Shown one piece after another: positions 52,492-62,829 of a stretch of DNA of 64,000 nt. Each line of letters starts with the position of its first letter. The first letter of the stretch is position 1. The stretch spans positions 238,012 through 302,011 of the forward strand of contig CAJNDT010000126.1 in NCBI GenBank assembly GCA_905221615.1. Reading direction: 5' to 3'. The translations under genes were made by a program, and so were the position numbers. The DNA is from Symbiodinium sp. CCMP2592. Taxonomy: Eukaryota; Sar; Dinophyceae; Suessiales; Symbiodiniaceae. Under the pieces are notes generated by a model. The model had not been told where the DNA came from, did no database searches, and was given only the letters and a program-made list of their open reading frames with translations.

Positions 52492-54386
52492 AAGCACCTC
52501 TGTTCTCCAAGTCCGAGGATCCTTCTCCAGACTCTGGACTCTAGACGTCAGTGCTGCAAATCATCCCGCTATCTCGTGCCGCGTGCCGCCACACCCCGCC
52601 CCCAGACCGCAAGGCTTTGTAGGGGCCTTTAAAATTAGAACAGGGTTTTTGGGAGGGGTTCCTGATTGTAAATATACCACAAAACCTTACTCTAATTATT
52701 GAGGCCCCCTACAGTAGATCCTATATCGCAAAGGTGCGGAGCTATTGCAACGATAATGCGGACTTCTTCGACATGGTCCAGCTTGGCATGACGCTGGAGG
52801 ACGGGGGCCGGGGTTAGAGTTTCGGAGTTGCTTCTGTTTGAACCTGCAGCCCAAAGCTTAGACCCTGTGCCGCAGGCGTTGATGAAGCTGGCAAGAAAGA
52901 TGTGGGCTGCAGATGACCGCATCAACAACGCCATGACTCTGATCCTGAACAAGGTCCGGGTTTTCGATTTAGGCCGAGTGCTTGAACCATCGACCCCATG
53001 CTGCCAAGTGTCGCCACCAGAAGTTCGAACGTTTAGTAAAGCTTGTCTTGACCATAACAAGAATAAGTTTCAGAAAAGCTTCAGGATGCTTGAAGAATCA
53101 GTAGACTGACATAATCCCAAGGGATTGACCTTAGGCTCCACACAGGACAGGTGAGCCTGAACTCCAAGAAGACACCCATAGCAACCCCCTATAGATTCCC
53201 TTTCCTCTTCTGGCCTCTTCGGGCCTCTTTCTTGCCTCCGCCGCCCCCAACACCCGCAAATCCCATACATCCTAAACCCTACCCCTAAACCTTAAACCCT
53301 ATACCCTATACCCTAAACCCTATACCCTCAACCGAGCAGGAACTCTACGAGAAGGGCCGCGATCCGATCGATGGGCCGGCAGACATCATCGGCACGCTGG
53401 GCCTCAGAGAGACCTTCCAGGTGGGGCAGGGTGTTTTTTTCGTAAGGGTTCCTTAAAGGATTCCAATAAGGGTTCCTGTAAGGGTTCCTTTAAGGGTTAC
53501 TATAAGGGTTCCTGTAAGGATTCCTCAAGGGTTGCTATAAGGGCTGTGTAATGCTATGTTGGTACGGTGCTTGCAAAGGCTCCCGTAAGGGTTATCGTAA
53601 GGGGGTTCTGTGCCTCCAACAAGGGCCCGGGCGCACCCGTGTTCCTAGGTTCGCAGGTTCGGCCTTTTCGGGTCTGGAAGGATTCCAGGTTCACGCAGAA
53701 GGTGCCCCAAGAGCTTGAAGTTTAGGCCCAAAAGGGTGTTGGGATGGAGCATACTGTAACTTCAGATGTCTCCGTTCCGTACTTCCGTACCAGACTAAGA
53801 TCAGGGCTCCCCTGAACGATTCTCCGAGTCAAAGCTACTTGATATAGCCGGAGGCTCCCATAAGGCCCGTTTGCATGCGATCTTTCTCCATCTATATAAG
53901 CACTGTAGGACTCGCTTGCACCCTGACCCCATAGCCCCTCAATCCCAGTTGAAGACCCTGAAAAGGCTGCCTTAGATTCTTAAACCCTGAACCCTAAACT
54001 CCCGAAGGCCACGTTAACACCCCTCTTACACTCTAGAGGTTAGGCTAAGCCTTGAACCCTAAAGTTATGTCTACGCCACGAGTTCTACTCCCTGGAGGCT
54101 ACGCTCTTTCTTTGAGTTTTCCCCTAGACCCACTTAATAAGCTTCCCGAACCCTTAACCCATTCACATTGGCTCTTCCCCAAACCGCAGACCCTAAACCT
54201 AAGACCCTAAGCACCAAACACTCATCGAAACCCTGAACCCACTTCCAAGCCCAATGCCCTGAATGACAGGTCATGGCTTATGCTGCCCTGGACATGCCCA
54301 AGGACGAGATGAAACACGTCGATGCCGTTTCTTCGATGGCACCCGGCTCAGAAAATGAGTTGTTAGGAAGTCTTTCGGGGCATTAG
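52492..54386 (+). CDS. five-exon gene, unknown protein
   Basis: Exons 52492-52613 (KHLCSPSPRILLQTLDSRRQ.. ..AATPRPQTA), 52718-52799 (SYIAKVRSYCNDNADFFDMV then QLGMTLE), 52876-52953 (ALMKLARKMWAADDRINNAM then TLILNK), 53337-53420 (QELYEKGRDPIDGPADIIGT then LGLRETFQ) and 54270-54386 (VMAYAALDMPKDEMKHVDAV.., TAG). All joins in phase. Introns use GC (52614, a family D element), GA (52800), GT and GT. ATG 52450 could be the start by reading through. The middle is helical. FFDMVQLGMTL recalls CAF1-type deadenylases only weakly; I do not assign it. Confidence 0.75.
53440..53620. repeat. GGGTTCC/TATAAGGG repeat cluster in an intron (family P)
   Basis: Ten or so short units such as AAGGGTTCCTTTAAGGGTTA and CTATAAGGGTTCC inside intron 53421-54269. 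Confidence 0.75.
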
Positions 54387-54563
54387 GGTTCCGATTTTCC
54401 GGTTTAGTGCCTCAGGGTTTAGGTTGGAGGGTTGAGGGTTGGGGGTTCCGAGTTGAAGGTTTTGAGGTGAAGTTTTAGGTGTTAGGGTTGCGAGTTGAGG
54501 ATCTTGAGGATCTTCGGTGGACGTAGGGGGGACCATAGGGAATTGATATTAATATGCTGTCAG

Positions 54564-54651
54564 GGTGGATTTGCGGAAGGCGGCGCTTCGGATTGGGTGG
54601 GGGACCGCGCAGCTTTCGGTGGCAGCTCATGGGGGCTTGAGCGCTTGAAAG
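54564..54651 (+). CDS. exon, Gly/Trp-containing
   Basis: After ATGCTGTCAG reads GGFAEGGASDWVGDRAAFGG then SSWGLERLK, ending at the donor GTATCC. Confidence 0.65.
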
Positions 54652-54908
54652 GTATCCGGCGAGTTTCGGGTTTGGTGCTTCAGGGTGTAGGGTGTACGGA
54701 GATCCCCCAAAGGCACTCTAATAGAGTCCTGATGACCCTTAGTAGTTGTCATTCGGGGTATGTTAGAGCGTACTTGGGGGGGGGGGGGTCTAGGAAATAG
54801 TTTAGTATTCCTACTTTGTTCCAAACACCAACATCAGAAACCCTAAACCCTGAACCAAAACCCGAAACCCCATAGGTTTAGGGTCAAGCGTTCCGTTTTT
54901 CCGCCCAG

Positions 54909-54947
54909 AAGAATCCTAAAACCTCCAAGCCTGCTCGACCGACCATG
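54909..54947 (+). CDS. exon, basic
   Basis: KNPKTSKPARPTM between TTCCGCCCAG and GTGAGG, phase 0 both sides. A family B element lies in the following intron. Not directly in phase with exon 54564-54651, so a further exon is likely between. Confidence 0.55.
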
Positions 54948-55150
54948 GTGAGGGAATCTGGGTTCTTGTTACGTTACGGAAATTGGTTTGAGGAACCATA
55001 ATACAGTTGATGATATAAATCCTGCATAACCCATAATAAGGATCATACCATAATTCCCATAGTTTAGGGTCCTTAAGGTAATGCAGGAGTTATATCATCA
55101 ACAGGATGTATAGTACATAATGTGGTTTCCTGATTATGGCAAGAACACAG

Positions 55151-55250
55151 GTACTGCTGCATGTCGATCATCATTTGAGATAGCATGGCAGTTCCAGCTC
55201 CTGGACTTCAAGGGCTCAAGAGTTCGGGGTGGCTGGCGTTTGGCATGTAG
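55151..55250 (+). CDS. exon before a reversed family D element
   Basis: After AAGAACACAG reads GTAACRSSFEIAWQFQLLDF then KGSRVRGGWRLACR, ending at the edge of the repeat. A further short coding-like piece lies at 55382-55425 (KPWQMFVNFGTTN). Confidence 0.55.
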
Positions 55251-55602
55251 GGCCAATATAAGGGCCTTAATTAGAATAGGGCTTTGGGGGCCCATGATAC
55301 CCTAAGTATAATAAGGAAACCCCCAAAGGGTATAGGTAATTATTAAGGCCCCCATATTACATTCCGAAGCCCTAGGACACGGTTTGTGAGAAGCCATGGC
55401 AAATGTTTGTCAACTTCGGAACCACCAATATAGGGGCCCTATTGATTGGAATCGGGTTTTGGGTTGTATGCTATAGTTATAATAAGGAACCCCCAAAATA
55501 GTATAGGCAAGTGTTATATGATACTATAGTTATGATAAGGAACCCCCAAAATAGTATAGGTAAAAGTTTAGGCCCCTATATGAAATCCACCGTCCTGAAG
55601 AG

Positions 55603-55810
55603 AACCCCAGCCACCTTAGAACAATGCGAGGCCCAAGCCCTAGAAGCAAAAATCCGAAGCGTCTATTTCTCTAACCTCTCAAAAAATCCGACGTTTCAGG
55701 CGTGGGCTCTGGCTACTGCCAACGTCCCCTTGGCCTCCTTGCAGGTTAAGGTGGGCGTGGCCTACGGGGCTTTGTGCTGTATAGTCTGTCGGACGACAAT
55801 GCAGCTTTAA
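55603..55810 (+). CDS. terminal exon, unknown protein
   Basis: After CGTCCTGAAG reads RTPATLEQCEAQALEAKIRS then VYFSNLSKNPTFQAWALATA and on to ..VCRTTMQL, TAA. A possible donor GTTAAG at 55745 could cut it earlier. Two family D elements precede directly. Helical, then hydrophobic. Confidence 0.6.
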
Positions 55811-56409
55811 CAGTATTGTAACAAGGTACTGTAGTAGGGTACGACAAGGATAGGATTGGTACTAGAATAGGGTTCCTTTGGGATTTCGGGGGTTTCTAAG
55901 TTTCGAGGGCTTTGGGACTGGAGCTGTTGGACTTAGAGTTCGAGGGCTCAGTGACCCGAAAGGCTGTTAGTATCTGACAGTGAAAATGCACAATCCACCA
56001 TTTAAGCATGCTCAACGGTTCAGAAGCCTCTCCAGCCATAAGCACAACGCCTGGCTTCTACATCAACCCTGATGATACAAAGGCCTGAATAGAGTTTAAT
56101 TGTAGTTACAGCTTAGGAATTTCCTGCGGGAGTTTTAGGGTTTAGGGTTTAGGGGCCCCCAAAAAATTAAGGGTATCATGAACTACCCAGGCTTCTTCGC
56201 GAATCCTGAAGCACTGTACTTGAAGCCTAACATCCTAAAAGCCCTAAACTCCTAAACCTAAACTCCTAAACTCTTAACCCTAAACCCTAAAACCCCAAAC
56301 CCAAGTTGAAACAACTTTAACCCTGAACCCTAAAGCCCTAACCCTAAACTCAAAAGCCCTGAACCCCAAATCATCCCTGAATCCGACGCATCCTGGGTCC
56401 TTGGTGCAG

Positions 56410-56633
56410 GTTGCCAAAGGCATACTCGCTAACATCGACAAGGCCTCACAAAATAGCTTAGCAAGATTGGTTCATAATATTCTACTTAGCAGAAAATCGA
56501 GTCATAATAGTCTTCATGTTGTGAAGATATATGATAAACGAATGTCTGGTTTTAAGCTCGAGAGGCTCAGGGGCTTGGTCCAAGGTCACAGGGCAGCCTG
56601 TCTAGGGTTTATAATTACCCTAAGCACCACCCG
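56410..56633 (+). CDS. exon ending at a family C element
   Basis: After CTTGGTGCAG reads VAKGILANIDKASQNSLARL.. ..HNSLHVVKIYDKRMSGFKLE.. and ends at the GA donor GAGACTCC of the long family C copy (56632-56800). 74 codons without a stop and no telomeric motif. Confidence 0.5.
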
Positions 56634-57008
56634 GAGACTCCAATATCCCTTATTTTTGGAATACTCCTGAAATCATACTAGGGAACGTAGTATAATTTAA
56701 GGTATAACCCTTATCAACTCACATATTCCTTAGATCATATGAGGGATTCTACTATAATTTAAAGTATATTCTTTTTATTAAGGGATATTGGAGTCTCTGG
56801 AAAGCTCAGGTCTTCGGGTTAGGAGTTCACTTTGATGACGTTTCTGAAGTAGAGGGTTTAAGGATAACCTTAAACCCCTAAACCCTAAACCCCTAAACCC
56901 CTAAACCCTTCACTCAGTGGGCCCTTTTTTGAGTCGGACTATGCATGCGAGAGTGCACTCATTGAGTTCTGACATCCCGCCTAAAAACCCCTAAACCCTG
57001 CCCAGCAG

Positions 57009-57066
57009 TTGGGGTCCGAAGTGGAGGACTGATCCTACTCGAGAGTTTGGGCTCGACGTCGTCTAA
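57009..57066 (+). CDS. candidate terminal exon
   Basis: After TGCCCAGCAG one leading base, then WGPKWRTDPTREFGLDVV, TAA. Confidence 0.5.
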
Positions 57067-57279
57067 ATCGTCGCCCTTTAGGGCTTGGGGCTTTACTGTT
57101 TAGGGGTTTGGGGCTTCAGGGTATCCCTAAACCCTGAACCCTAGACCCTAAACCTCTAAACCCTCAAGAGCAGGATAAATGGAAGTTGTGTGAAGTTCTC
57201 AGAGAATTGCATTTTCACTAGTTTCGAATGTTCATTAAATGTGTGGAAAAACCCAAGCCAATTCCAAACGGCACAGCTG

Positions 57280-57372
57280 CCCAGCCCAGCCAGCGCCCGC
57301 CCTGCCCTGGTCTGCTTGGCTTGTCCTGGCCTGGCCTACCCTGCCCTGCCCAGCCCAGCAGCCCAGCCCAGC
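57280..57372. repeat. CCCAGCC/CCTGCC low-complexity tract
   Basis: C-rich run of CCAGCC, CTGCCC and CTGGCC words, open in all three + frames, hence the overlapping long frames at 57190-57487. Not judged coding. Confidence 0.75.
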
Positions 57373-57480
57373 GAAAACTCCGAAATCACAAGTCAAAAAC
57401 AAAGCGTTTCGGTCAGAACCTCGGACCCAAACCCTATACGATTTCTATAAACCCCAGACCCTAAACCCTAAACCCAAAAA

Positions 57481-57640
57481 GATTTGAAAAAAGGTCCCTT
57501 AAAAAAAAAGTAACAATAAAATGAAGACCCTAAAAGATTGGAAAAGGACCCTTTAAAAAAAAGTAACAATAAAATGAAGACCCTAAAAGATTGGAAAAGG
57601 ACCCTTAAAAAAAAAAAAAAAAAACAAAAACTTAAAATGA
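57481..57640. repeat. 66-bp tandem repeat
   Basis: GATTGGAAAAGGACCCTTTAA.. AAAAAAGTAACAATAAAATG.. repeated about 2.5 times. Confidence 0.9.
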
Positions 57641-57714
57641 AGACGCCAGGCCCTGACCTCCCGACCCCCGAGCCGAAACCCAGGGTTCGAAAAGCCCTAC
57701 CTGGACCACTTTTT

Positions 57715-58112
57715 CCGAAAATTAGGGGTACCTTTAAAGGGTTCCTTTAAGGGATCTATAAGGGTTCTATAAAGGGTTTAGGGTTTAGAGTTTCCGAAAA
57801 ATTAGGGGTGCCTTTAAAGGGTTCCTTTAAATCCCTACGGCTTTAAGGACTTATATAAGGAAGCCATAATTAGGGCTACCTTAAGGTTCTTTTAAAGGGT
57901 TCTTTAAAGGGATCTATAAGGGTTCTTTCAAAGGGCTCGATAAGGGTTGAGAGTCTTTAAAGGGATCCTTTAAAGGGTTCCTTCAAGGGATCTATAAGGG
58001 TTCTATAAAGGTTTTAGGGTTTAGAGTTTCCGAAAATAAGGGGTACCTTATTTGGGGTCCTCATAATAAGGGTCCTACCATTTTGGCTACTATATTAGGG
58101 TTCCCTATTTTC
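57715..58112. mobile_element. family P cluster next to a family A element
   Basis: Repeated TTTAAAGGGTTCCTTTAAGG and GATCTATAAGGGTTC words in four blocks, interleaved with family A left ends (CCGAAAATTAGGGG). Ends with an almost complete family A copy (58024-58112). Confidence 0.8.
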
Positions 58113-58271
58113 GGAAACCCCCAGATATTCTACCTTTTTAAGGACTTATATATGGAAACCATAATAGGAATCCCAAAAAAAAGGAAGCTTTTATAGGGTC
58201 CAGGTAAGAATTGAAAACCTCAAGCCCGAAGTCAAAAACACTGTAGGCTAAACCTCCTTCCGAAAACACAG

Positions 58272-60691
58272 CAGTTCCTTCAGTTCTTGTTGTCGTTGAT
58301 AGAGCCTGACAAAGGATCTTCGACTCCTGTAGTGTTCGCTGGGGAGGGGGTGGGTAAACACGCAAGGACCTAGGGTTTAAGATTCGGGGCTGAGGGTTGA
58401 GGGATCAAGCTTCGGGTTCAGGGGTTTGGGTTTAGGGCTTTCTGACGAGTTCAAGTCAAGAGCCTTTGCGACAGACTCTGAAGCAGAGCACGTCGACCTC
58501 TGGCTCAAAGCCGAAGGTTTGGGACGGGCTTTTCTTTCACGGTTTACGGCTTTGGTGGTTTAAGGGCTTTTGGGTCTAGGGCTTCAGGCTTTTTAGGGTT
58601 GTTGGGTTCAGGGTTTTGGGGTAGATACTTATGGAGTTTTTGTTGCAACGGCTCTGAGTCACAGGGCCTGCAGAAGCCATGGCTGCCGGTCCCGCGCAGG
58701 CCGGGAATAAGACCTATGCAAGCGCTCCGTTGGAGCCGCATGCGTCCGGAGGCGCCGTGGAGCGGACCTTGAGCGGCCCGCAGCCCGCAGAGGCCAGCCG
58801 CCCAGACACGGCCAGGCAGACCGTAAGTGTCCATTGCTTGGCAGGGTCCAGTTTTGAGCTGGAGATCAGCTCTGCCCAAACGGGGTGGGATGTGGCGGCA
58901 CACATCGCAAGCCGAAGTGGATATCTTGCAGAGACTCTCGTGCTGACATCCGGTGGAGGTGTCGTCGAGCAGCGCCAGCTGCTGCTGCAACAAGTCCAGC
59001 AAGGAGAGATCACATACGTGGTGCAGAAGCTTGGCGCCGGTCGTGCCGCGAGGAGCTGGCAGCGCCTTTTCGCGGAGAAGACTCTGTCTGACACAGATGT
59101 TGCTGCCCTGAACGAAACAGTGTCACTCACATGGAACATCAACCAAAAGCTCAACGAGGGCATTCAACTGCCCAGCAGCCTGCAGAGTTTGTCGTTTGGC
59201 AGTACCTTCAACCAGAGCTTGGATGGCATCCAGCTACCCAGCAGCCTGCAGAGTTTGACGTTTGGCAGAGACTTCAGAAAGAGCCTGGAGGGCATCCAAC
59301 TACCCAGCAGCCTGCAGAGTTTGACGTTTGGTGATTTCTTCAACCAGAGCCTGGAGGGCATCCAACTACCCAGCAGCCTGCAGAGTTTGACTTTTGGCTT
59401 CTTCAAGCAGAGCCTGAAGGGCATCCAACTACCCAGCAGCCTGCAGAGTTTGACGTTTGGCTCCAAGTTCAACCAGAGCTTGGAGAGCATCCAACTGCCC
59501 AGCAGCCTGCAGAGTTTAACGATTGGTGGCAGGTTCGTGAACGCATCAGTGCAGAGTTTGACAGTTGATGACAGGTTCAACCACAGCTTGAAGGGCACCC
59601 GACTACCCAGCAGTGACTTCAACCAGAGCTTGAAGGGCATCCAACTACCCAGCAGCCTGCGGAGTTTAACGATTGGTGGCAGGTTCAACCAAAGCTTGGA
59701 GGGCATCCAACTGCCCAGCAGCCTGCAGAGTTTGACGTTGGGCGGTGATTTCAACCAGAGCTTGGAGGGCATCCAACTGCTCAGCAGCCTGCAGAGTTTG
59801 ACGTTTGGCTACAGTTTCAACCAGAGCTTGGAGGGCATCCAACTACCCAGCAGCCTGCATAATTTGACGTTTGGCTACAGTTTCAACCAGAGCTTGGATG
59901 GCATCCACCTACCCAGCAGCCTGCAGAGTTTGACGTTTGGTGAGCGGTTCAACCAAAGCTTGGAGAGCATCCAACTACCCTGCAGCCTGCAGAGTTTGAC
60001 GCTTGGCTACAGTTTCAACCAAAGCCTGGAGGGCATCCACCTGCCCAGCAGCCTGCGGCGTTTGACGTTTGGCGAGGAGTTCGACCAGAGCTTGCAGGGC
60101 ACCCAACTACCCAGCAGCCTGCAGAGTTTGACTTTTGGCAGAGACTTCAACCAGAGCTTGCAGGGCATCCAACTACCCAGCAGCCTGCAGAGTTTGACGT
60201 TTGGCTCCAAGTTCAACCAGAGCTTGGAGAGCATCCAACTTCCCAGCAGCCTGCAGAGTTTGACGTTTGGCAGAGACTTCAATAAGAGCCTGAAGGGCAT
60301 CCAACTACCCAGCAGCCTGCAGAGTTTGACGTTTGGTGATTTCTTCAACCAGAGCCTGGGGGGCATCCAACTACCCAGCAGCCTGCAGAGTTTAACGATT
60401 GGTGGCAGGTTCAACGAAAGCGTGGAGAGCATCCAACTACCCAGCGCCCTGCGGAGTTTGACGTTTGGCTACAATTTCAACCAAAGCTTGGAGGGCATCC
60501 AACTGCCCAGCAGCCTGCAGAGTTTAACGTTTGGCGAGGAGTTCAACCACAGCTTGGAGGGCATCCACCTACCCAGCAGCCTGCAAAGTTTGACGTTTGG
60601 CAGGGAGTTCAAGCAGAGCTTGGAGGGCATCCAACTTCCCCACAGTTTGAAGAGTTTCACTTCACGTCTGTTGTGCGTAGGCAGCTTGTGA
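58272..60691 (+). CDS. FNIP-like 22-residue repeat protein with ubiquitin-like N-terminal region
   Basis: Exons 58272-58353 (QFLQFLLSLIEPDKGSSTPV..), 58436-58516 (LSDEFKSRAFATDSEAEHVD then LWLKAEG) and 58665-60691 (stop TGA), joined in phase 1/2 by GT-AG introns of 82 and 148 nt. ATG 58679 is therefore not necessarily the start. In the large exon, residues about 49-120 (VSVHCLAGSSFELEISSAQT..) resemble a ubiquitin-like fold. Then come about 22 repeats of 22 residues, consensus SLTFG..FNQSLEGIQLPSSLQ, matching FNIP/LRR-type repeats that stack into a solenoid for protein binding. Two units are damaged near residues 280-315. A multi-unit block is duplicated. Function unknown; the minus-strand frames opposite are shadows. 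Confidence 0.85.
59152..60652. repeat. 66-bp coding repeat array
   Basis: Copies of CCCAGCAGCCTGCAGAGTTT every 66 bp, near-identical at DNA level, indicating recent amplification or conversion. The short unit at 59401-59420 lost one codon and the unit at 59607-59640 lost about 8, always in multiples of three. Confidence 0.95.
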
Positions 60692-60727
60692 TTTACGGCC
60701 TATGTTTTGGAATGTAGGGGAGTTCAG

Positions 60728-60787
60728 GTCGAAGCAGTATCTCGCAAATTTGAGGCGCGGTATCTGGGTCAAGTCCAAACCTACTGA
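60728..60787 (+). CDS. candidate exon
   Basis: After GGAGTTCAG reads VEAVSRKFEARYLGQVQTY to TGA, or is cut at GTCAAG (60772). May be the first visible exon of the next gene. Confidence 0.45.
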   Translation, partial: VEAVSRKFEARYLGQVQTY

Positions 60788-61085
60788 GCACATCCGAAGC
60801 CGTGAAACCCTGAGGCTACCTGACACGAGCGGAACCCTAAACCCTAAACCCTAATCCCGACCCATGAGCCAAGTCCCGAAACCTGATCCTTCAAACCTAA
60901 ACCCTAAACCGGGTTACCTAACAGGATACTAGAGTATCTACCCCAAAGCCCTATCACATCGCTTAAGGCCTCTACATCAGCCTGAGTATTCCTCAAGGTT
61001 CCTTCTTATTCAGGCCTCTATGGCTATCTGATGGTCCCTAAATACCTAAACCCTGAACCCTAAACCCTCTGCAGCTGCCTGATAG

Positions 61086-61628
61086 GTCATGCCTCCAGAC
61101 ATTGGGAAGATCTTCGTTGCCATGCACGAGATGGAGTGGTTCAAGGATTGGGCTGGTCCTACGCCTGACAGTGGAGTCTTATTGATCCCTTAAGGGTTCC
61201 TATAAAGGATCTATAAGGGGTTCTATAAAGGGGTTTGGGGTTTTGGGGTCTGGGGCTTTAGGGTTTAGTGTCTGGGGGTTTAGGGTTTTTGGGTTTAGGG
61301 CTCAGGCGTTTAGGCTACCTCTATTCACCCAGTACCGAAGAACCCGTTCATTGAAATGGAAGCCCAGTACACTACAAGCTACTGGAAGCGGTGTTTTGCC
61401 AGAGTTATGGGATTGGGATCCAGTAGAAGCCTAAAAGTTGGAAACCCGACGGCCTCAATCCCTAAGAGAAAAGTATAGGGAATCCCAGCACGATTTGTCC
61501 TTCATTAGGTTTCCAACTTTTTGGAGTTTACAGTAGATGAGGAGCACAGGATAATCGGGCTAAGGCGCTGCAGAGGTTCTAGAAATGTCGGATACATTGT
61601 GCCATACCACAATTCTGAAGCCCTGTAA
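61086..61628 (+). CDS. three-exon gene end, unknown protein
   Basis: Exon 61086 onward reads VMPPDIGKIFVAMHEMEWFK then DWAGPTPDSG, with a GT or GA donor near 61160-61175 (reading through stops at 61191). Exon 61314-61428 (ATSIHPVPKNPFIEMEAQYT then TSYWKRCFARVMGLGSS) ends at a GC donor. The intron 61429-61536 is a family G element. Exon 61537-61628 (EEHRIIGLRRCRGSRNVGYI then VPYHNSEAL), TAA. Phase 1/2 matches. Upstream exons uncertain. Confidence 0.7.
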
Positions 61629-61876
61629 ATCCCCCGCGTTTGAGACCAAGATCTTCCCCGCCGAAGGCTCTTGGGTTTAGGGTTTAAGGATTAGGGGTTT
61701 AGCGGTTAGGGTTCAGGGGTTTAGGGTTTAGGGCTTTTTTTGCGTTGAGGAGTTCAGGGTTTTGGGTTTCTAGGACGCATAGCTCTAAACCAACAAGTAT
61801 AGCCCTAAGCCTGTAACCCGAAACCCATAAGCCGAAACCCATAGCTCTAAACCCTAAGCCCCTAATTTTAAAGCAG

Positions 61877-62393
61877 GACAAGGACTCGATCGCCTACCTT
61901 ACCCAGGCCTTGGTCGCGCGAGTGCAAACTTTGAAGCAGGAGGACGGTACGGTCTTTTGTGTTTATGGGTAAACCCTAAACCCTAAACCGTAAAGCTTTC
62001 ATGAAAGTTTCTGGGTCTAGGAATTTAGGGTTGTGCAAGGTGGGGCTCTTTTCGAGCAACTCAGGAATTTAAAATTTAGCATCTTCGGGTTCGGTGGGTC
62101 CGGCGGTTCATACCTCTCAATCTCCAACTCCCAAAGCCGTTGCAGAACCTCTGGAGGGAACCCTGAAGGGACCCCTTAAAGGAACCCGTAATGGAGACCT
62201 TAAGGGTTCCTTTAAGCCCCTTGCAGGACCCCTTGGAGGGAACCCTGAAGGGACCCCTTAAAGGAACCGTAATGGAGACCTTAAGGGTTCCTTGAAGCCC
62301 TTGCAGGACCCAGGACTGGCACAAGCCCTGGCGAACCGGGTTTCCGAGGCCGAAGCAGAGGCAAAAGCCGACGCAGAAGCCGGAGGAGCTTGA
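61877..62393 (+). CDS. coiled-coil protein end, two exons or more
   Basis: Exon 61877-61946 after TTAAAGCAG reads DKDSIAYLTQALVARVQTLK then QED, donor GTACGG. Exon 62307-62393 after CCCTTGCAG reads DPGLAQALANRVSEAEAEAK then ADAEAGGA, TGA. Both are helical and Ala/Glu-rich. The phases (1 then 0) do not match directly, so a small exon is probably missing between, within or near the duplicated element at 62145-62306. Confidence 0.65.
62145..62306. repeat. tandem duplication of a family P element carrying an acceptor
   Basis: GGAGGGAACCCTGAAGGGAC..CCTTAAAGGAACC..TAATGGAGACCTTAAGGGTT..GCCCCTTGCAGGACCC occurs twice (from 62151 and 62234), each copy ending in TTGCAGGACC. The duplication therefore copied a 3' splice site together with the first bases of the exon. 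Confidence 0.85.
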
Positions 62394-62435
62394 GCTCCCG
62401 ATTTCTCAGAATCAGAACCCGAAAAGGTTTAGGGT

Positions 62436-62798
62436 CTAGGGGGTTGAGGGTTTAGGATTTAGGGCATAAGGTTGAGGATGTTTCGGATTTCCGTAGCATG
62501 GTGAAAGGGTTTTAGAATGGCAGGCGGTGGTTTCAAGAAAGTGGCCGAAGTTTGACACAGCCTTTTCGGGTCCTTCCAGTTGATTGGTCGCCTCCTGGCA
62601 CCAACTCTTGTGATCCGCCAAGCGAATGTGATGGAGAAAGACGACATATGATTCTTCGTGCATGAGAATTCCTTTCTTCGATTCGTGGAGTCCTGGACCT
62701 ACATTATACGTAGACCTTATGAACGGAACTTTCCGCTTGATATGTCGATACAAATCCTGGGTTGTAATTCTGCGACAATCTGCCAAACATGTATACAC
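62436..62798 (-). CDS. minus-strand open frame at the composition boundary
   Basis: 120 codons; the part DLYRHIKRKVPFIRSTYNVG then PGLHESKKGILMHEESYVVF and LHHIRLADHKSWCQEATNQL is protein-like. The last third (to 62436) is telomeric translation. Just upstream on the minus strand, AAG|GTAAGT (about 62809) is a perfect consensus donor and TTGTCGCAG an acceptor, so a 33-nt intron is possible. Opposite it, + strand 62523-62582 (AVVSRKWPKFDTAFSGPSS) is also open. Which strand is real is unknown. Confidence 0.4.
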   Translation of the reverse strand: MYTCLADCRRITTQDLYRHIKRKVPFIRSTYNVGPGLHESKKGILMHEESYVVFLHHIRLADHKSWCQEATNQLEGPEKAVSNFGHFLETTACHSKTLSPCYGNPKHPQPYALNPKPSTP

Positions 62799-62829
62799 TT
62801 ACCTTGCTTCTCAGATAGAAGAGCACAAG

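Noticed and set aside
52710-52799. Assignment as a CAF1/CNOT7 deadenylase
   Set aside because: Only a short FFDMVQLGMTL resemblance; no DEDD catalytic residues could be located in the readable exons.
52692-53060. 122-codon minus-strand frame
   Set aside because: Antisense of the exons at 52718-52953, which have consistent phase and splice sites on the plus strand.
57190-57487. Three overlapping 78-86 codon frames rich in Pro/Ala/Cys
   Set aside because: All three arise from one C-rich low-complexity tract; no splice signals or frame preference.
59164-59772. 202-codon minus-strand frame with LCRLLGSWMPSKLWLK repeats
   Set aside because: Exact antisense of the FNIP-repeat coding array; it exists only because the 66-bp unit is open on both strands.
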